A stretch of DNA of 64,000 nucleotides from Diphasiastrum complanatum (GCA_029204225.1 CM055109.1:3810733-3874732), one strand, 5' to 3'. Positions 11,460-24,680 are shown, counted from the first letter of the stretch. The notes: generated by a model not told the origin, from the sequence alone. A program made the numbers and translations.

Positions 11460-12271
11460 GTTTACAAAAGTTAAAAATCAGAAAATCTCGAGATCTCATC
11501 AAAAAACACTCTAAAAGAGCACTTTTTCATGATTTTTTGAGATCCCCTGGGAGATAGCTCTTGAAACTTGGACAATCACTAGATCTGGCCCAGATGCATC
11601 CACAAAAATCTCTGTGAGAGTTCTTGATGGAGGAATCACCATTTTCTAGTGTGTGCGAGGGTTCCTAGAAGCTGAATTTTTAGAACCCTTGTAGAGCATC
11701 AAGATCAACTTACCAACCCTCGCAAGGTGCCTAAATGGAATTAGAGCAGTGAAATTAGCCTGCCTACATGGTCTGATCTTGAAAATCCAATCACAGGAAC
11801 AAGTTGTGTAAGAGATCACTTCTTGCAAGAGTTGAACCTTCGCAGACAGTCTGAACCCTCGCATAACCTTCGCATAGCAGTCAAATCACCTTCTGAACTC
11901 TCGCAGACTTCCTTGAGGTCTTAGAATTTTGTGAAGAAGGTGCCTAACAAAATTTGGGTGGAGTTGAGCAAGGGAAAGTGGATTTCACCTAATACGCACT
12001 CTAAATTCCACTATATAAGGGCTGAATTCGAGTCATTTGTCACCTTTGCTAGCAAAGCTCTGCCATAATTTACACTGAAATTACCAAGTTCTCCGTTTGC
12101 GACCAAACTTCCTACCAACTATCATCCGATCATACTGAACACTGATCTGCGCTCTGAACTACACTTCTTGTCATCCAACACTCATTATTCACAGTGTTCT
12201 GTCATTTCCACATCTTTTTCCATTTTCCACCGTTTTTCCTACTTTTTCGACCTCTAATCATCACTGCCAAC
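11460..12271 (+). promoter_or_regulatory. 5' region of the ORF1 element, with TATA box and CCTCGCA repeats
   Basis: This region recurs at 62934-63736 in the same orientation, and both copies begin TTTACAAAAGTTAAAAATC. A TATATAAG box lies at 12012-12019 (63477 in the other copy), about 255 bp before the ATG. Six variants of CCYTCGCA or its complement lie at about 11654, 11716, 11837, 11856, 11868 and 11898. Transcription presumably starts about 30 bp after the TATA box. Confidence 0.6.
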
Positions 12272-15200
12272 ATGGCCTCCTCATCCTCTGAAGACTCTGG
12301 CACCAAACAGGTGATCCAGCGTGACATCCCCGAGGCCACATAGATTTGGCCTCTACCCTTTGGCGCTTTGATCCAACCATGGCTGCAGACAGCCGACCCA
12401 CTTCTAGAGGTAATGGGTTTTTACCCGGCACTTTTCCACTCTGAGATTAACATGGGCCTTGCCCTTCACGCTTACGCCACCTGGGACGAGAAAAAGACAT
12501 GTTTCCACTTCTTGTACCAAGATAACACGTACAAGGTCAGGATTAACGCAGACTCGATGGTCACCATTGGCATTATGTCCGGTGATCGTCAACCCATCTC
12601 CCATCGCCACGCCAAAACTCTGATCAAGACTTTCATTATCCAAACTGCACCAGAAATCCCAATTTCACTAACAATGGTTACCTGATAGATGCTATCATGG
12701 AACCCGTCATTCAGACGGCTGCGGATCTGTTGAATAACTTTCTGGTTATTTCAACATTTTGCAAGGATAGAATCCAGTCTAAGCTACTGAGTTAGATAGT
12801 GGAATCCTTTCTGGAATTTCGTGGCCCCTCCGTTGTGCCATACGATTGGCATAGCTTCCTTATTCGTGAACTAACCAACTCCATCAAACCCAACACTTTG
12901 AGCATATTCCAGTAGGCCCCCTGTTGTGTAACTTTGCCTATGCACTTCTCGAGGCAAAAGTGTGCGGTTTCCAACTCTCATCCCAATTGTCTACCCTCAT
13001 GCCACATACTAACCTTTATCCACCATCTCAAGCATCCACCTCCTCCCAACCTGCAGTTATTAACACAACGGCCAGCAAACGAATGCGTGGCACTGCCTCT
13101 ACATCCACATCTCCACCTGCTACCCAAAGATGCACCTCCACTACTGCACTAACCACCCTATCAACCACCGGCACTTCTTCTTCCGTGCAATCCCCCACTC
13201 AGATCTCTATTGTCACTACCTCTCTTCTTGTTCCATCCACATCTATTTTTGTGTCCACCCCCGTTTCCTCTGTTGATACGATTCCTATATCTGTTCCATT
13301 ATCCACTACTCCGTCCATCACCATTGCATCCTCCATCACTCCTGCCACCACCGTTGCTTCCATTCCGTTCAATACTTTTGATTCCCAATTGTCTCCAGAC
13401 ACTCTGGCATGGATGCAAGTCATCAATTTTGCACCCCCACGCCAGACCCTTTCTGCTCCATCTTCATCTTCTTCCATACTCCACACCACCCTTCAGTTTC
13501 CCTCTGTTCCTCCCACCCTCTCGTTCGGACAAATTGTCCTCACCCCTCTTTCCATAGTTGCTTCTCAAACCCCACCTGCTTCGCCATAAAACATTTCCGA
13601 GGGCAACCAACCGTTGCCTGATGATGCATTTATTCAAACAATTTTTGTACCATCGCCAAATCGAGCTAATCCTACCACCCCAGATGGCATCAGGTCCAAT
13701 GAGAACCTGATAGAAGATAATGACGACGGTATTCCAAAAGTTGTCGGGGATGATACAACACAAGCCCCTATCAGTGCCAATGTATCGGTTGCTCCCACAG
13801 ATGTAACGACGGCGTACCAGACTCTGGAAAAATACATCCTAGATGCGGTAGCGGCCAAAGCCATTTTCGAAAGCCGGGTACTACACTTGGCGACGAGTAA
13901 CACACAGTTGCGAGCAGACCTCACCAAGCTGCAGCACGAACTGATTCTAATGCAACAGCATGAACAAGAAGGGCACAGGAGATTGCCAAGCTGCAACAGA
14001 AGGAGGAGGGCCTCAACAAATATATCCAAAGCCTCTTCACTGACAGAGGCCTCCACAAAGGTGCGAGAGCTTCAATCTGAAGTGTCCCAATGACTTGCTC
14101 CCATCCAGACGCAACTAAACCTTTTGGAAGCAGAGAAAACACGCCTGGGGACAGAGGTCAAAGCCCTACAAGATAAAAAGCTCGCTTGGTTAGCTCAACC
14201 TACACCAGACTCAAGGTCGCTTTCTCAATAAAAAATGAATTTTCTTCGGCATCAGGTGCAGGTTTATAGCCAAACCTTAAATAGCTACCAGGCAAAGTTC
14301 AACAAATATCGGACAAGCGCAACTCACGAGCTTGCCCAGGCCAAACAAGCCCTCAAGGCATGCCAAAAATTCATGGACACGAAGGCCTAGCCCACCCTGT
14401 GGTAATTCCACCGCCACTGATTTTTGACGCTGCATAGGCCAGTACCAACCAAGACCAAAGCCAACAGGCAGCAGGGGGATTTAACCAAGATCAAGGGTTT
14501 GAAGGCCAAGATCAGGGGCAAACAGATACGGCTGCTGAGACGCGAGACCAGGGCCAAGGCGCAAATACCAGCCAAAGCCAAGCCACATCATCCAAAGGTT
14601 CGCGCACGATATCTGCTGGCCGGGCCTTTCGAAGACCCAAGTGTGTGGAGGAGAAAATCAACGAATTCCTATCAAAGTATCCCCACGAGTCATCAAGAGG
14701 TGGCTGGCAGATATTGTTTTCAACTCAGACCATAAAGGGCAAAGAACTGCAAGCATTACCGACCCTCCAACCACAACCAGAGTGGCATCAACAGTTGTTC
14801 GAAAAAGACTCTATGGCCATCAAGGCCCTCGTGACGAGTCCACAACAATTACGGGTGAACGCGCACTTCTTGCCATGTACACGAAGATCCAAATGGGCAA
14901 AATGTGGCACCCCTCTGGACAAGATCACACTTCAGAATTTTAAGTGGCCGATCATACAGTCAGAATATGGGTGGACTGCGGATGTAGATGCCAGAAGGGC
15001 TCTCACCACGTTCGCAACCCATTATATCAATTGCCCTCATCCAACAGTCCGCGCGACAACCACTTACACCCGGAACTTAGAACTTCTAATGGGGATCGAG
15101 ACTAAATGGGACAATTTTCTCCCATCCATATTCTTTGACGTTAATAAGGCGCTACCTTCAGACAAAGTCGAAGATCAGCTGCCAATCGCTGATGTGTATT

Positions 15201-15391
15201 ACCGAGCTGCGCTTCTGGGCGATCCATGGACACGCAGATTCCAAACATGGGTGGACCAAGATTGGCTGCGAGGAATCCACAAGTCCCTTCACATGCCAAA
15301 GGACTTGAAGAAACGGGACCGCCTCAACTTTATGGAGGACATCACCACCTACCTGATCCAACAAAGACGGGCGAAAAAAACACTATACTAG
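12272..15391 (+). pseudogene. Long ORF of unknown function in a repeated element (retrotransposon ORF1-like)
   Basis: The start ATG at 12272 (GCCAACATGG) is shared with the copy at 63737. Codon 24 is TAG here and CAG in the other copy. Frames then shift several times. Regions in order: a globular N-terminal domain (12272-12900; WPLPFGALIQPWL, ALHAYATWDEKKTCFHFLYQ); a Ser/Thr/Pro-rich stretch (13020-13590); a coiled coil (13800-14200); a Gln/Asp-rich stretch (14440-14590); a conserved C-terminal domain of about 248 residues (14645-15391; WTADVDARRALTTFATHYIN, WTRRFQTWVDQDWLRGI). No protease, RT or integrase is visible. The N-terminal domain has the general shape of the extra ORF found upstream of gag in plant Tat/Athila gypsy elements. 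That comparison is inference. A host multicopy gene is the alternative. Confidence 0.55.
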
Positions 15392-15437
15392 ATCGGCAGG
15401 GTGCTGAGGGAATGGCACTACTTCAGGCCGTGGGTCC

Positions 15438-16018
15438 TGTTGGGGGTATTCCCAACAAAGTGTAAATAAATAAAATCATCCAATAAAATGTGTTGCGAGG
15501 GCATGGCATCCTGCGTGTATAAGCCCATGGCCCAATGAGCACGCAAGTGAAGTTGTAAATAAAATAAGACTTGGGCCCTTTGTAATTAAAATAAAACTTG
15601 AGGCCCAAAGTCAATTCTAAACTTAGAGTTTACTTTTTAGAGTTGGGTCCAATTTTGGACTCACATGAATCTTGTGATTTCTAATGTACTTTTTGTGGAC
15701 CCTTGGATCAAGTTGGGTCCAAGATGAATGGATAGGATCAATGTGAATATTAGCCAATAGGATTGAGGGGCAAGGGCCTTCCCCATTTTATAAAAAGGCA
15801 CCATTTGTACACTATTTTCATGCTTAATAGAGAGGAGGAGACTCTACCATTTTGAGAGCTCAAGCATCCTCAAAGCAATACATCTCAACACTAATATCCA
15901 TAATTAAGATTATATTGTTGATTTACCACAACTAACTCAAAAGTAACGCTTCTGACTCGGTTAGCTGCATTGGATTTAGAAAACGCTTACATGTCTCAGT
16001 GTGGTACCAAAACACCAC
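15438..16018 (+). mobile_element. LTR-like 3' region of the ORF1 element
   Basis: It begins TGTTGGGGGTATTCCCAACA, the form of an LTR start, 47 bp after the ORF stop. AATAAA signals lie near 15465-15490. A TATA-like TTTTATAAAAAGG lies near 15787. Copies occur in inverted orientation at 60955-61385 and in decayed form at 8060-8259. The right boundary is unclear; it may end CACCACA at 16018. Confidence 0.5.
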
Positions 16019-16039
16019 ATTTAATCTGATTCTAAATAA

Positions 16040-16560
16040 ATTCTAGGTCAATAAGCAATTCTTCAAAAGAGATATCAGGCAATCCAATAACTAGATTACC
16101 TCTTTTAAGGATTTGAAAGCTTTGAGCACTAATATGACCAAACCTTTGATGCCAAAGGTCAATTCGACTATCAACAGTGCTTACCATAGCTTGAGTAAAA
16201 GATCTCGCATTCAATTTGTAGAGTCGATTTCCGTTGACTCTAGCTCTTGTAGCAATCACTTTGTAGTGATTCTTGATGTCCTTGACGAGACATTTGTTGC
16301 TGTCAAACTCAACCTTGAGTTGTTGATCAGCCATCGTCCCAACAGATAGTAGATTGTTAGCTAAGCCAAGTACATATTGCACATTGCTTATCTGCTTTAT
16401 CTTCCCACTGGCTAACTTCACTAGTACCACTCCAACTCCTTTAACAGATAGCAATTTGCCATCAGCTTGTCCAACTTCATCACCATTGTCAATTTCCTTG
16501 AGTTCTGAAAACCACTCTTTCCTTGAAGTCATGTGCTTGAGGACTATATGAGTCCGATCC
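16040..16560 (-). pseudogene. Ty1/copia protease end and GAG-pre-integrase
   Basis: The minus-strand frame shows LLSVKGVGVVLVKLASGKIK, ISNVQYVLGLANNLLSVGTM and then DLWHQRFGHISAQSFQIL. This is the standard copia series from the protease flap side through the LLSVGQL motif to the LWH.RLGH zinc-binding pre-integrase. It is truncated at both ends. At 16560 it abuts a T-run and a plus-strand gypsy integrase. Confidence 0.88.
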
Positions 16561-16574
16561 TTTTTTTTTTGGAA

Positions 16575-17467
16575 AGTATTGGCAACGAGTACTTTTGGGG
16601 GTCGATTCAAGTTTGCAATATTTCTCGAATCAAGGAAAGACTGGAACGGATTTTCTAATTCGAAACATGATTTTGTTTCGTAAAGGAAAGGTGTGTGTAC
16701 CGGAGAATGGCACTTTAAGGGCCCAAATCTTGCATGAGTGTCGTGATAGTCCATGCATAGGACATCCGGGTATACAAAGAACACTTGACTTAGTTCGAAG
16801 GCAATTTTGGTGGCCTAAGATGAAAAGTCAGGTAGAGGCCTATGTACTTGAATGTACCAAGTTCCAGTTAAATAAAGCAGAGAGGCTAAAAGCTAGTGGC
16901 CTATTACATCCTTTAGATATTCCTACCGAAAAGTGGAAAAGTATATCTATGGATTTTGTGGTCGGGCTTCCACATATAGGGAAAGGCCACGTTTCGGTTT
17001 GGATCATTGTTGACAGGCTTACGAAGTTTTCTCAATTTATCCCAACGAAAACTACTGTTAAAACTTCAGAACTAGCTCAACTGTTTGTTGAGAAGCTTTG
17101 TTTCATCCTTCGAAAATCCAACATGTTCACCAATAAATTGATCTTTACTATCATTGACATCTACTGCATCTGAACTGGTCTATTACATCCTCAACTCTTT
17201 GAACTTCCACCAATTGAATTGAACTGTCTTCTTTTTTACGAAATGAAATTAGATCAGCTGGTGCAGATATGATTCCAGGTGTTTGCAAAAAAGAAGCAAC
17301 CATATTACTGCAGTACTTCACTGTACGGGCTGCCTTGCGATATTGTCAATGACCGTGACCCAAAATTCACTGGGAATTTTTGGCAAGCAGTATTTGAAAA
17401 GTTGGAAACAACTTTAAGTTTGAAATCTACAGATCATCCGGATGATCATAACTTTTGTTGTAGATGA
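16575..17467 (+). pseudogene. Ty3/gypsy integrase (zinc-binding and core parts)
   Basis: Frame 16595-17110 gives the H2C2 zinc-binding series (HECRDSPCIGHPGIQRTL, RRQFWWPKM, C-to-C spacing altered: LECTKFQLNK). The core start follows (EKWKSISMDFVVGLPHI, VDRLTKFSQFIPTK). About 170 bp of unrelated sequence (17110-17280) interrupts it. The core then resumes at 17310 with LYGLPCDIVNDRDPKFTGNF and degrades at 17467. The catalytic first and second Asp are visible (SMD, NDRD). The pattern fits the chromovirus side of gypsy elements. Confidence 0.87.
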
Positions 17468-17605
17468 GCTCTTGCCTTGATTCAAAGCTTGATAGATAGC
17501 CCTTGAAAATCCATTTTGATCTATTATAGATGCATCTTGTGAAACCCCACATGAATGGAGGTCATTGTAGATCTTTGCATGGTCCTCAAGTCTCAGTTTT
17601 TGACA
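17468..17605 (+). mobile_element. 3' end of a copia 5' LTR (boundary inferred)
   Basis: Non-coding sequence that ends directly before a primer-binding site. The left boundary cannot be placed. Confidence 0.4.
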
Positions 17606-17618
17606 TGGTATCAGAGCC
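17606..17618 (+). promoter_or_regulatory. Primer-binding site, initiator tRNA-Met type
   Basis: TGGTATCAGAGCC is the complement of the 3' end of plant initiator tRNA-Met, which primes minus-strand DNA synthesis in most copia and many gypsy elements. Confidence 0.85.
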
Positions 17619-18489
17619 TATGTACATTCATGCATGAAGTTTGATCTCCATGAAGCAAGATCTTGAATGAAAATTCTAAGTTTGAGAGTGCTCTTGCATC
17701 CCAATTGTCTTCTAGCTTCAAATTGGCTAATGATTGTTTGTTTTGAGTGATTTCTTGGATCATATTGAGAATTTGATGTATGGAAAGTACAAGCCACATG
17801 TGAGTTGCATCCACTTTGAAATTTTGTAGCAAACTCATCTTTGATCCATTTAGCCCAAGTAGACATTTGTTGGAAAGAGCATCAAAGTGTAGACTGAGAA
17901 GACCAAGCCCTCAAGTGTTGTTGATGTATGGATCCAATGTTTGAGGGTAGGTAGGTGTACCCACCTGGTGTTTTCTAGATCTTTATGGTTGATTTTGAGT
18001 GTTATGTCAAGAGTTAGATTCATTGGTCTTTGTGGAGTCCAATAGGGGTGATTGGATTTGAATTTGATATGGTTTGGTGAAAATTTGTTGTGCTTTGATT
18101 TTGGTGATCAAGGCAAGGCCTAATTTTCAATTGGCTAGATTTTGGTGTGATGTGATTCCTATGTTTGTGATCTAATACTGGGATATAAACTCTCTTACAT
18201 CAGAGATTCCAATCTCAAAAGCTTCGTTCGCTTTGCTCTTGCTTCTATCTTTTTACCGGAACAAGAGTACACTAATACAAATATGGGATATCTGCTGAGA
18301 GCCCTAAATGGAGAGCCTATTGCCTTCAAACAGATTGCTTTTAAGCAATTCTATAAATTAGTAAAGATTAATCAGTTTTCCAGGCTGGGTTTGCAGATGG
18401 GTATTTTGTGTATGCATGCTGGTGTGCTAACAATGCAGGAAGACATCAGGATTGCACCAGTGCTGCCAGAGCTACCAATTTCACCAATG
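17619..18489 (+). other. Retrotransposon leader and unassigned sequence
   Basis: The first 500 bp look like a copia untranslated leader (T-rich, no ORF). From 18180 the sequence changes character. A 69-codon open stretch at 18283-18492 (repeat FKQIAFKQF) has no recognisable domain. Confidence 0.35.
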
Positions 18490-19055
18490 TAGAAAAATCA
18501 GCATCTACACACAATTTGAGATGCAAACACTAATAGAACTTGATCAAAATTGAATGAAATGATTATGTACTGTTGCTGTCCGTACAAAACCAACAAGCTA
18601 CTGTATTTCACACGTGTGGATCCAAAAATAACAAATATAGATCATTCTACACATAGAATTGCAAGCAATCACCAAGATAGTGCACCAATGGATAGTAGAA
18701 CCCAAGAGAACCATGTATAAGCATGAAATGAGATAGAGAAGAGAGAAGATGACTCTCTCCACGAGTTACATCCTTTTATAGCAGGTCCAAACCCTATTTG
18801 GCCACTTGGCTTTCCCACCAAAATGCTAACCCTACCAATTTTGGGTCTAGATTCAATGTACCCAACTTAATCAAATTGAATCTACTCAAACTCGCATTCT
18901 GTCTTTCCCACACTTTCAAAAAGTGTCTATTCAAATGAAATTCAGACTAATGAACTTTGAAAAGTCAACCTCTAAGTCTAAAACAAGTTTTGGCCTCAAT
19001 ATGCCAAATATGGAAATATTGCAAAATGTGATGAAACTAGTTGAATCTTTCACAC
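18490..19055 (-). mobile_element. 3' LTR of copia A (minus strand)
   Basis: Read on the minus strand it starts TGTGAAAGATTCAAC directly after a purine tract and the RNase H stop. It contains the GGGAAAGCCAAGTGGCCAAA, AAAGGATGT.AC and GTAGATGCTGATTTTTCTAC blocks found in the plus-strand LTRs at 33446-33850 and 43491-43895. A TATA-like TTATAAAAGGATG is shared. It holds a CACACGTGTGG palindrome at 18609-18619. The far end near 18490 is not exact. Confidence 0.75.
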
Positions 19056-19636
19056 TCCCTCTTCAACTAGTTTTAGCATAGACTTTGATAATACTCCAAG
19101 TGAAGTCCTATGCTTCATGAACAAGTCTTTTCCCAATGCTTTGGTGAAGATATCAGCTACACATTCCCTTGAAGACACATGTTGAAGCTCCACCTCCTTT
19201 GCAATGACGCGCTCCCTCACAAAATGATATTGTATCTCAATATGCTTGCTCCTAGCATGAAAGATAGGATTCGATGCCATTCTTTGGGCTGATTGATTGT
19301 CAAAAAAGATGATTGGGCTCTCTGAAAAATCCAGCAAGTGAAGATCCTTGATCATCCTTTTGATCCATACCATCTCCTTTGTACAATGTGTAAGAGCTTT
19401 GTACTCGGCCTCACTAGATGACAATGAGATAGTGGCTTGTTTCTTTGACATCCATGATATAGCTCCATCACCTATGAAAATACAATAAGCACTAATAAAT
19501 TTTCTATCCATTACATCTCCAGCATAGTCCGAATCTGAAAATCCAAAAATATTAGGTGATGATCCCTCATACAATATGCCAAAATCTCGAGTTCCAATGA
19601 TGTACCTCAAAACTCGCTTTCCTAGCTTCCAATGCT
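19050..19636 (-). pseudogene. Copia A RNase H domain
   Basis: The frame starts HWKLGKRVLRYIIG at about 19636 and runs open for 186 codons from 19610 to the stop at 19050. It shows GFSDSDYAGD, SLSSSEAEYKAL, FFDNQSA and HARSKHIEIQYHFVRE, so the catalytic Asp, Glu and Asp of copia RNase H are present. It ends with ADIFTKAL and LVEEGV, as copia pol usually does just before the PPT. The domain is well preserved, but it is out of frame with the upstream pol part. Confidence 0.93.
19056..19070 (-). promoter_or_regulatory. Polypurine tract of copia A
   Basis: On the minus strand the sequence GTTGAAGAGGGAG lies immediately before the LTR start, as expected for the primer of plus-strand DNA synthesis. 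Confidence 0.7.
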
Positions 19637-20704
19637 CCTAGCATAGTTTTTGCCAATAGAACTTTGATCCATCATAAGAATGATCTTCTTCTTAAGAATA
19701 GATCTCCTTTCAATGATCATGTAATGCTCAAAATAGAAACAACCATAATTGATATAGAGAATAGTGTCCACTTGGGATGCTTCACTATTTCTTACATCAA
19801 TTTTACATGTAAAAATGTCACTAGAACATGAAGAATCAAATAGAATGTAAATGAAATGATTCCACCATGCTTCCAACTCTGAACTCTCTGGAAAAATACA
19901 GCAAACAAATAATAAATGTGAGTGATCAACTTTTGCTTGCATGTCTCCTCCTCCTTTGTCCTTTGTTGCCTTGTATCCACCATGATACTCCATGAATGAG
20001 CCTCCATCTTCATCTTGCCATAAGAAACCATCAAACCTTGGAAATCCATGAGTAGGTGAGTATATAAATGATGCAAATCCAGCACCACATGACTCTATAA
20101 ACCAAGTAGTTTGCACTAGTCCATCTTCAAGATCTACTTGACACAAGAAAATGACCATGAATTCACCAAAAATTGACAATCTCCAAGTATTGGCACCAAG
20201 TAGCTCAACACTTGAGAACTTAGCCATGGATGAGTGACATAATGAACCTCCAATAGCTTCATTTCCATCAGCAAAATCAGCCAAGAATGCTAGTACAAAT
20301 CCAACATCAAAACAATACTCACCAATGTAGCTAGTTTTACCATATCTTGACAACCTGCACACATCCACATGAAATTGCTCAAACATGAGATAGAACAAGT
20401 AAAGTAAACTTGAACAACACTTACTTGCTGCTCCTTTGACCTTACTTGAGTCTTCAATATGCTGCAAAACCAGATCCATAACACCTTTGCCAATTACCTC
20501 TCCTTTGATGCTCTTGACTAGCTCCAAATTGCCAATTTCCCTTTTGACTAGTTGAAGCGCTTTGAGATTAACCTCTTGATCTTCAACTTGACCATCAAAG
20601 TCATTGAACAAAATTTGTTTTCCAGATCCATTACTTGATTTTACAGCAAGATAACATCCATCCACTTGCATAGCTCCATGTACACAAGAAGATCCTCCAA
20701 AAGA
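19637..20704 (-). other. Foreign open sequence in place of the copia RT domain
   Basis: A normal copia pol would have about 240 residues of RT and connection here. Instead there are about 356 stop-free codons, continuous with the integrase frame, without any RT motif (no TAFLNG, YVDD or GLKQ). The deduced segment is rich in Cys, Phe, Tyr and Ser and has hydrophobic stretches (LLYLFYLMFEQFHVDVC, GFVLAFLADFAD). I do not recognise it. Possible splice signals in the same orientation (GTAAGT with G at 20423 to TGTGCAG ending at 20355; GTGAGT with G at 20322 to TTTTTCCAG ending at 19888) would suit a captured genomic gene fragment, and both spacings are multiples of three. Confidence 0.6.
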
Positions 20705-21380
20705 TGTTCCACTCTTCATAAGAGATCGATACTCAAAATCCATTGCTTGGATCCACTCCTCTTCTTTCCTTGCTTGATCTACACTTGTAGGCTCATCCAA
20801 AGAGGTTAGGAAAGCAACATAATTTCCAGAAACTACTTGATTACCCTTTTGATCATATGTGAACCTTGAAGGTACTTGTCTTTCTCTTGATGTTCTCCTT
20901 GGCTTTTGACTTGATGAAGGTCCATCATCACCACCATCCAAAGTAGGATCCTTCTCATCAACATCAATAATGTTAGATCCATCTACTTTACCATCAATCA
21001 TGTTTGAAGACACCTTTGGAATGTTTCCCTCATAAAAAATGACATCTCTACCAACAATCACTTTGTTAGTAGAAGGAATGTAAACCTTGTAGGCTTTACT
21101 CACCTCACTATATCCAACAAAAATACCTCTTCTTGAAGATGGATCCTCATTGGTCCTATCATCAAGAGTAATGTGGACATAGCATGTGCATCCAAAGGTT
21201 CTTAGAAAGTTGACACTCGGCCTCCTCTTGAATAGCATCTGAAAAGGTGTCCTTCCATCCAAAATAGCACTCGGCCACCTATTGCACAAGAAATTGGCAC
21301 ACAACAAAGCTTGATCCCAAAATGGTTTGTCAAGATTAGCACTTAACCTCATAGCTTTAGCACTTTCACATAAAGATGGG
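20705..21380 (-). pseudogene. Copia A integrase C-terminus, linker and RT start
   Basis: The frame begins inside integrase (LCESAKAMRLSANLDKPFWD, NFLCNRWPS, RTFGCTCYVH, GIFVGYSEVSKAYKVY, VIVGRDVIFYE). It passes through the acidic linker and enters the RT N-terminus (FLTSLDEPTSVDQARKEEEW, MDFEYRSLMKSGT). Copia would continue with TW.LV, but here the frame enters the foreign segment. The element is cut at 21380, where unrelated sequence starts, so gag, protease and most of integrase are missing. Confidence 0.9.
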
Positions 21381-23057
<1,677 letters not shown>

Positions 23058-23970
23058 TTGTCCTTATACCCCTCAACAAATTGGAGTGGCCGAGAGGAAA
23101 AATAGATCTCTTTGTGAGTGTGCTAAAGCTTTAAGGCCAGATGCTTCTTTACCAAAACCATTTTTGAGTGAGGCGATCACTTGTGCTAACTTCTTGTGCA
23201 ATAGATTGCCCAACCGAGAGATATTTGGATCCACATGCTTATGTACACCAATCCTTGGATACAAGGAAGAAGGATGATGTAAGTTCCATCAAAGGCATCT
23301 TTGTGGGATGTGGTGAGAATAGCAAAGGGTATAGAGTCTTCAATCCCATCACTAAAGTCATAGTGAGTAGGGATGTTATTTTTGGATGAAGGACATGCTT
23401 GTAAAGAGGATGATAATGCTACTAATCATCTTGATGTCAAAGACCATACTAGGATGGAGGAAGAGCTTCAAAGTGATCAAGGGCTTGAGGATCCACCTCA
23501 AGATCCAAGGACTCCAAGAAGATCCACAAGAGCAAGAGCCGAGCCATTGAGGCTCACTTATGATGGAAAAAGTGATCAAAGAAAAGGTACTTCATATTTT
23601 ACCTCATACATTTTCCTTACTTCAATGCTTGATGAACCAACTTCTTATGAAGATGCTTGTAAATCAAAAAGTTGGATGAATTCTATGAAGTGGAGTATGA
23701 TGCTCTCATGGAGAATCATACTTGGGAAAATCAGATCATTAGCCTTGGTACTACTTTCAATCGGAAGCTATTTCAACTTGATGTTACAAATGCCTTCCTC
23801 AATGGCTACTTGGAGGAAGAGATCTACGTGAGGCAACCAAGGGATTTGTGAGGGAGAGGGTGCAAGCCAAAGAGATCAAGCTCCAACATGTGTCTTCATC
23901 GAATTGCTTAGCTAATATATTCACTAAATCCTTGCCTAAGGATTAATTTGTTAAGCTAAGATCTTCAGAG
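23058..23970 (+). pseudogene. Copia B pol remnant, copy 1
   Basis: Integrase pieces begin at CPYTPQQ (23065) with VAERKNRSLCECAKALRPDA, carrying the catalytic Glu. A gap removes the GGITPYEALFGEKPN segment. Next come GIFVG.GENSKGYRVFNPIT in a second frame, the acidic linker, and an RT start (LTSMLDEPTSYEDACKSK). An internal deletion leads to KLFQLDVTNAFLNGYLEEEI. From about 23848 it jumps to the RNase H tail (IKLQHVSSSNCLANIFTKSL). It is a multiply deleted derivative of the copy at 37380-39585. Confidence 0.9.
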
Positions 23971-24016
23971 AGTAATTGATAAAAGTATCATAATCTCCAA
24001 AGCTATATTTGAGGAG

Positions 24017-24680
24017 TGTGAAAAATTGCCTATGTTGGCAAATCTAGCTATGTCAAATAATGTAAATTATGTACATAAGTGGGTCCCACATGTGTAAGGC
24101 CATGGATCCACGTGGAAAAACTACCATAGTGTAGGTTAGATCAAGTCTAAAGAGTAGGTCAATTTGGTAGTGATTCCTACTTTATAGGATCTAAATCTGA
24201 GATTTGTGGTGGAGATTGACCTACTAGCCACCTACTTGGCATGACTCTAGGAATGAGGCTAGGTTGGCAAATTAGGACAAGAAAGCCAAGTTAACTTCCT
24301 TGTTACATGCTAGAAATTCACCTGACTTTACAAAGGAAAAGGCTTTTCTATGTAGTAGACTCTCCATAGTAAACACTTAAAATTTTTGAGAGCTCATTGG
24401 CAAAACTCAAGTTTCTACTCTATGTACTTGATGTTTCTTGGATATAAGCAAGATCAAAGTGAGTTACACTTTGTTTTCAGTCTACAGGCCATACTATGTA
24501 CTGTTCCACACAATTGTGGGCTGTACTTTGCGTCTGATTACTGATTAAAGGTTGCTCTAAGACTTAATTGATTTATGCTAAAGTGTGTCTAGTTTGCATT
24601 GTTTTTGTGATCAATCAATCAATCACTCTTGTGAGGCATTAAATGCACTCATTCAAGGTCCAAAGTATTGTACTTTAACA
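24017..24680 (+). mobile_element. 3' LTR of copia B, copy 1
   Basis: It starts TGTGAAAAATTGCC directly after a GAGGAG purine tract and matches 39647-41030 closely apart from the solo LTR inserted there. The sequence TAGACTCTCCATAG near 24360 is the empty site for that insertion. The right end is uncertain. Confidence 0.8.

Noticed and set aside
12924-13589. Ser/Thr/Pro-rich 221-codon frame as a separate cell-wall protein
   Set aside because: It has no signal peptide and lies inside the long ORF1 element. Overlapping frames here are open because of low-complexity codons.
17110-17280. Insert within the gypsy integrase as an intron
   Set aside because: No matching GT/AG pair in phase was found. 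More likely a small insertion or recombination patch.
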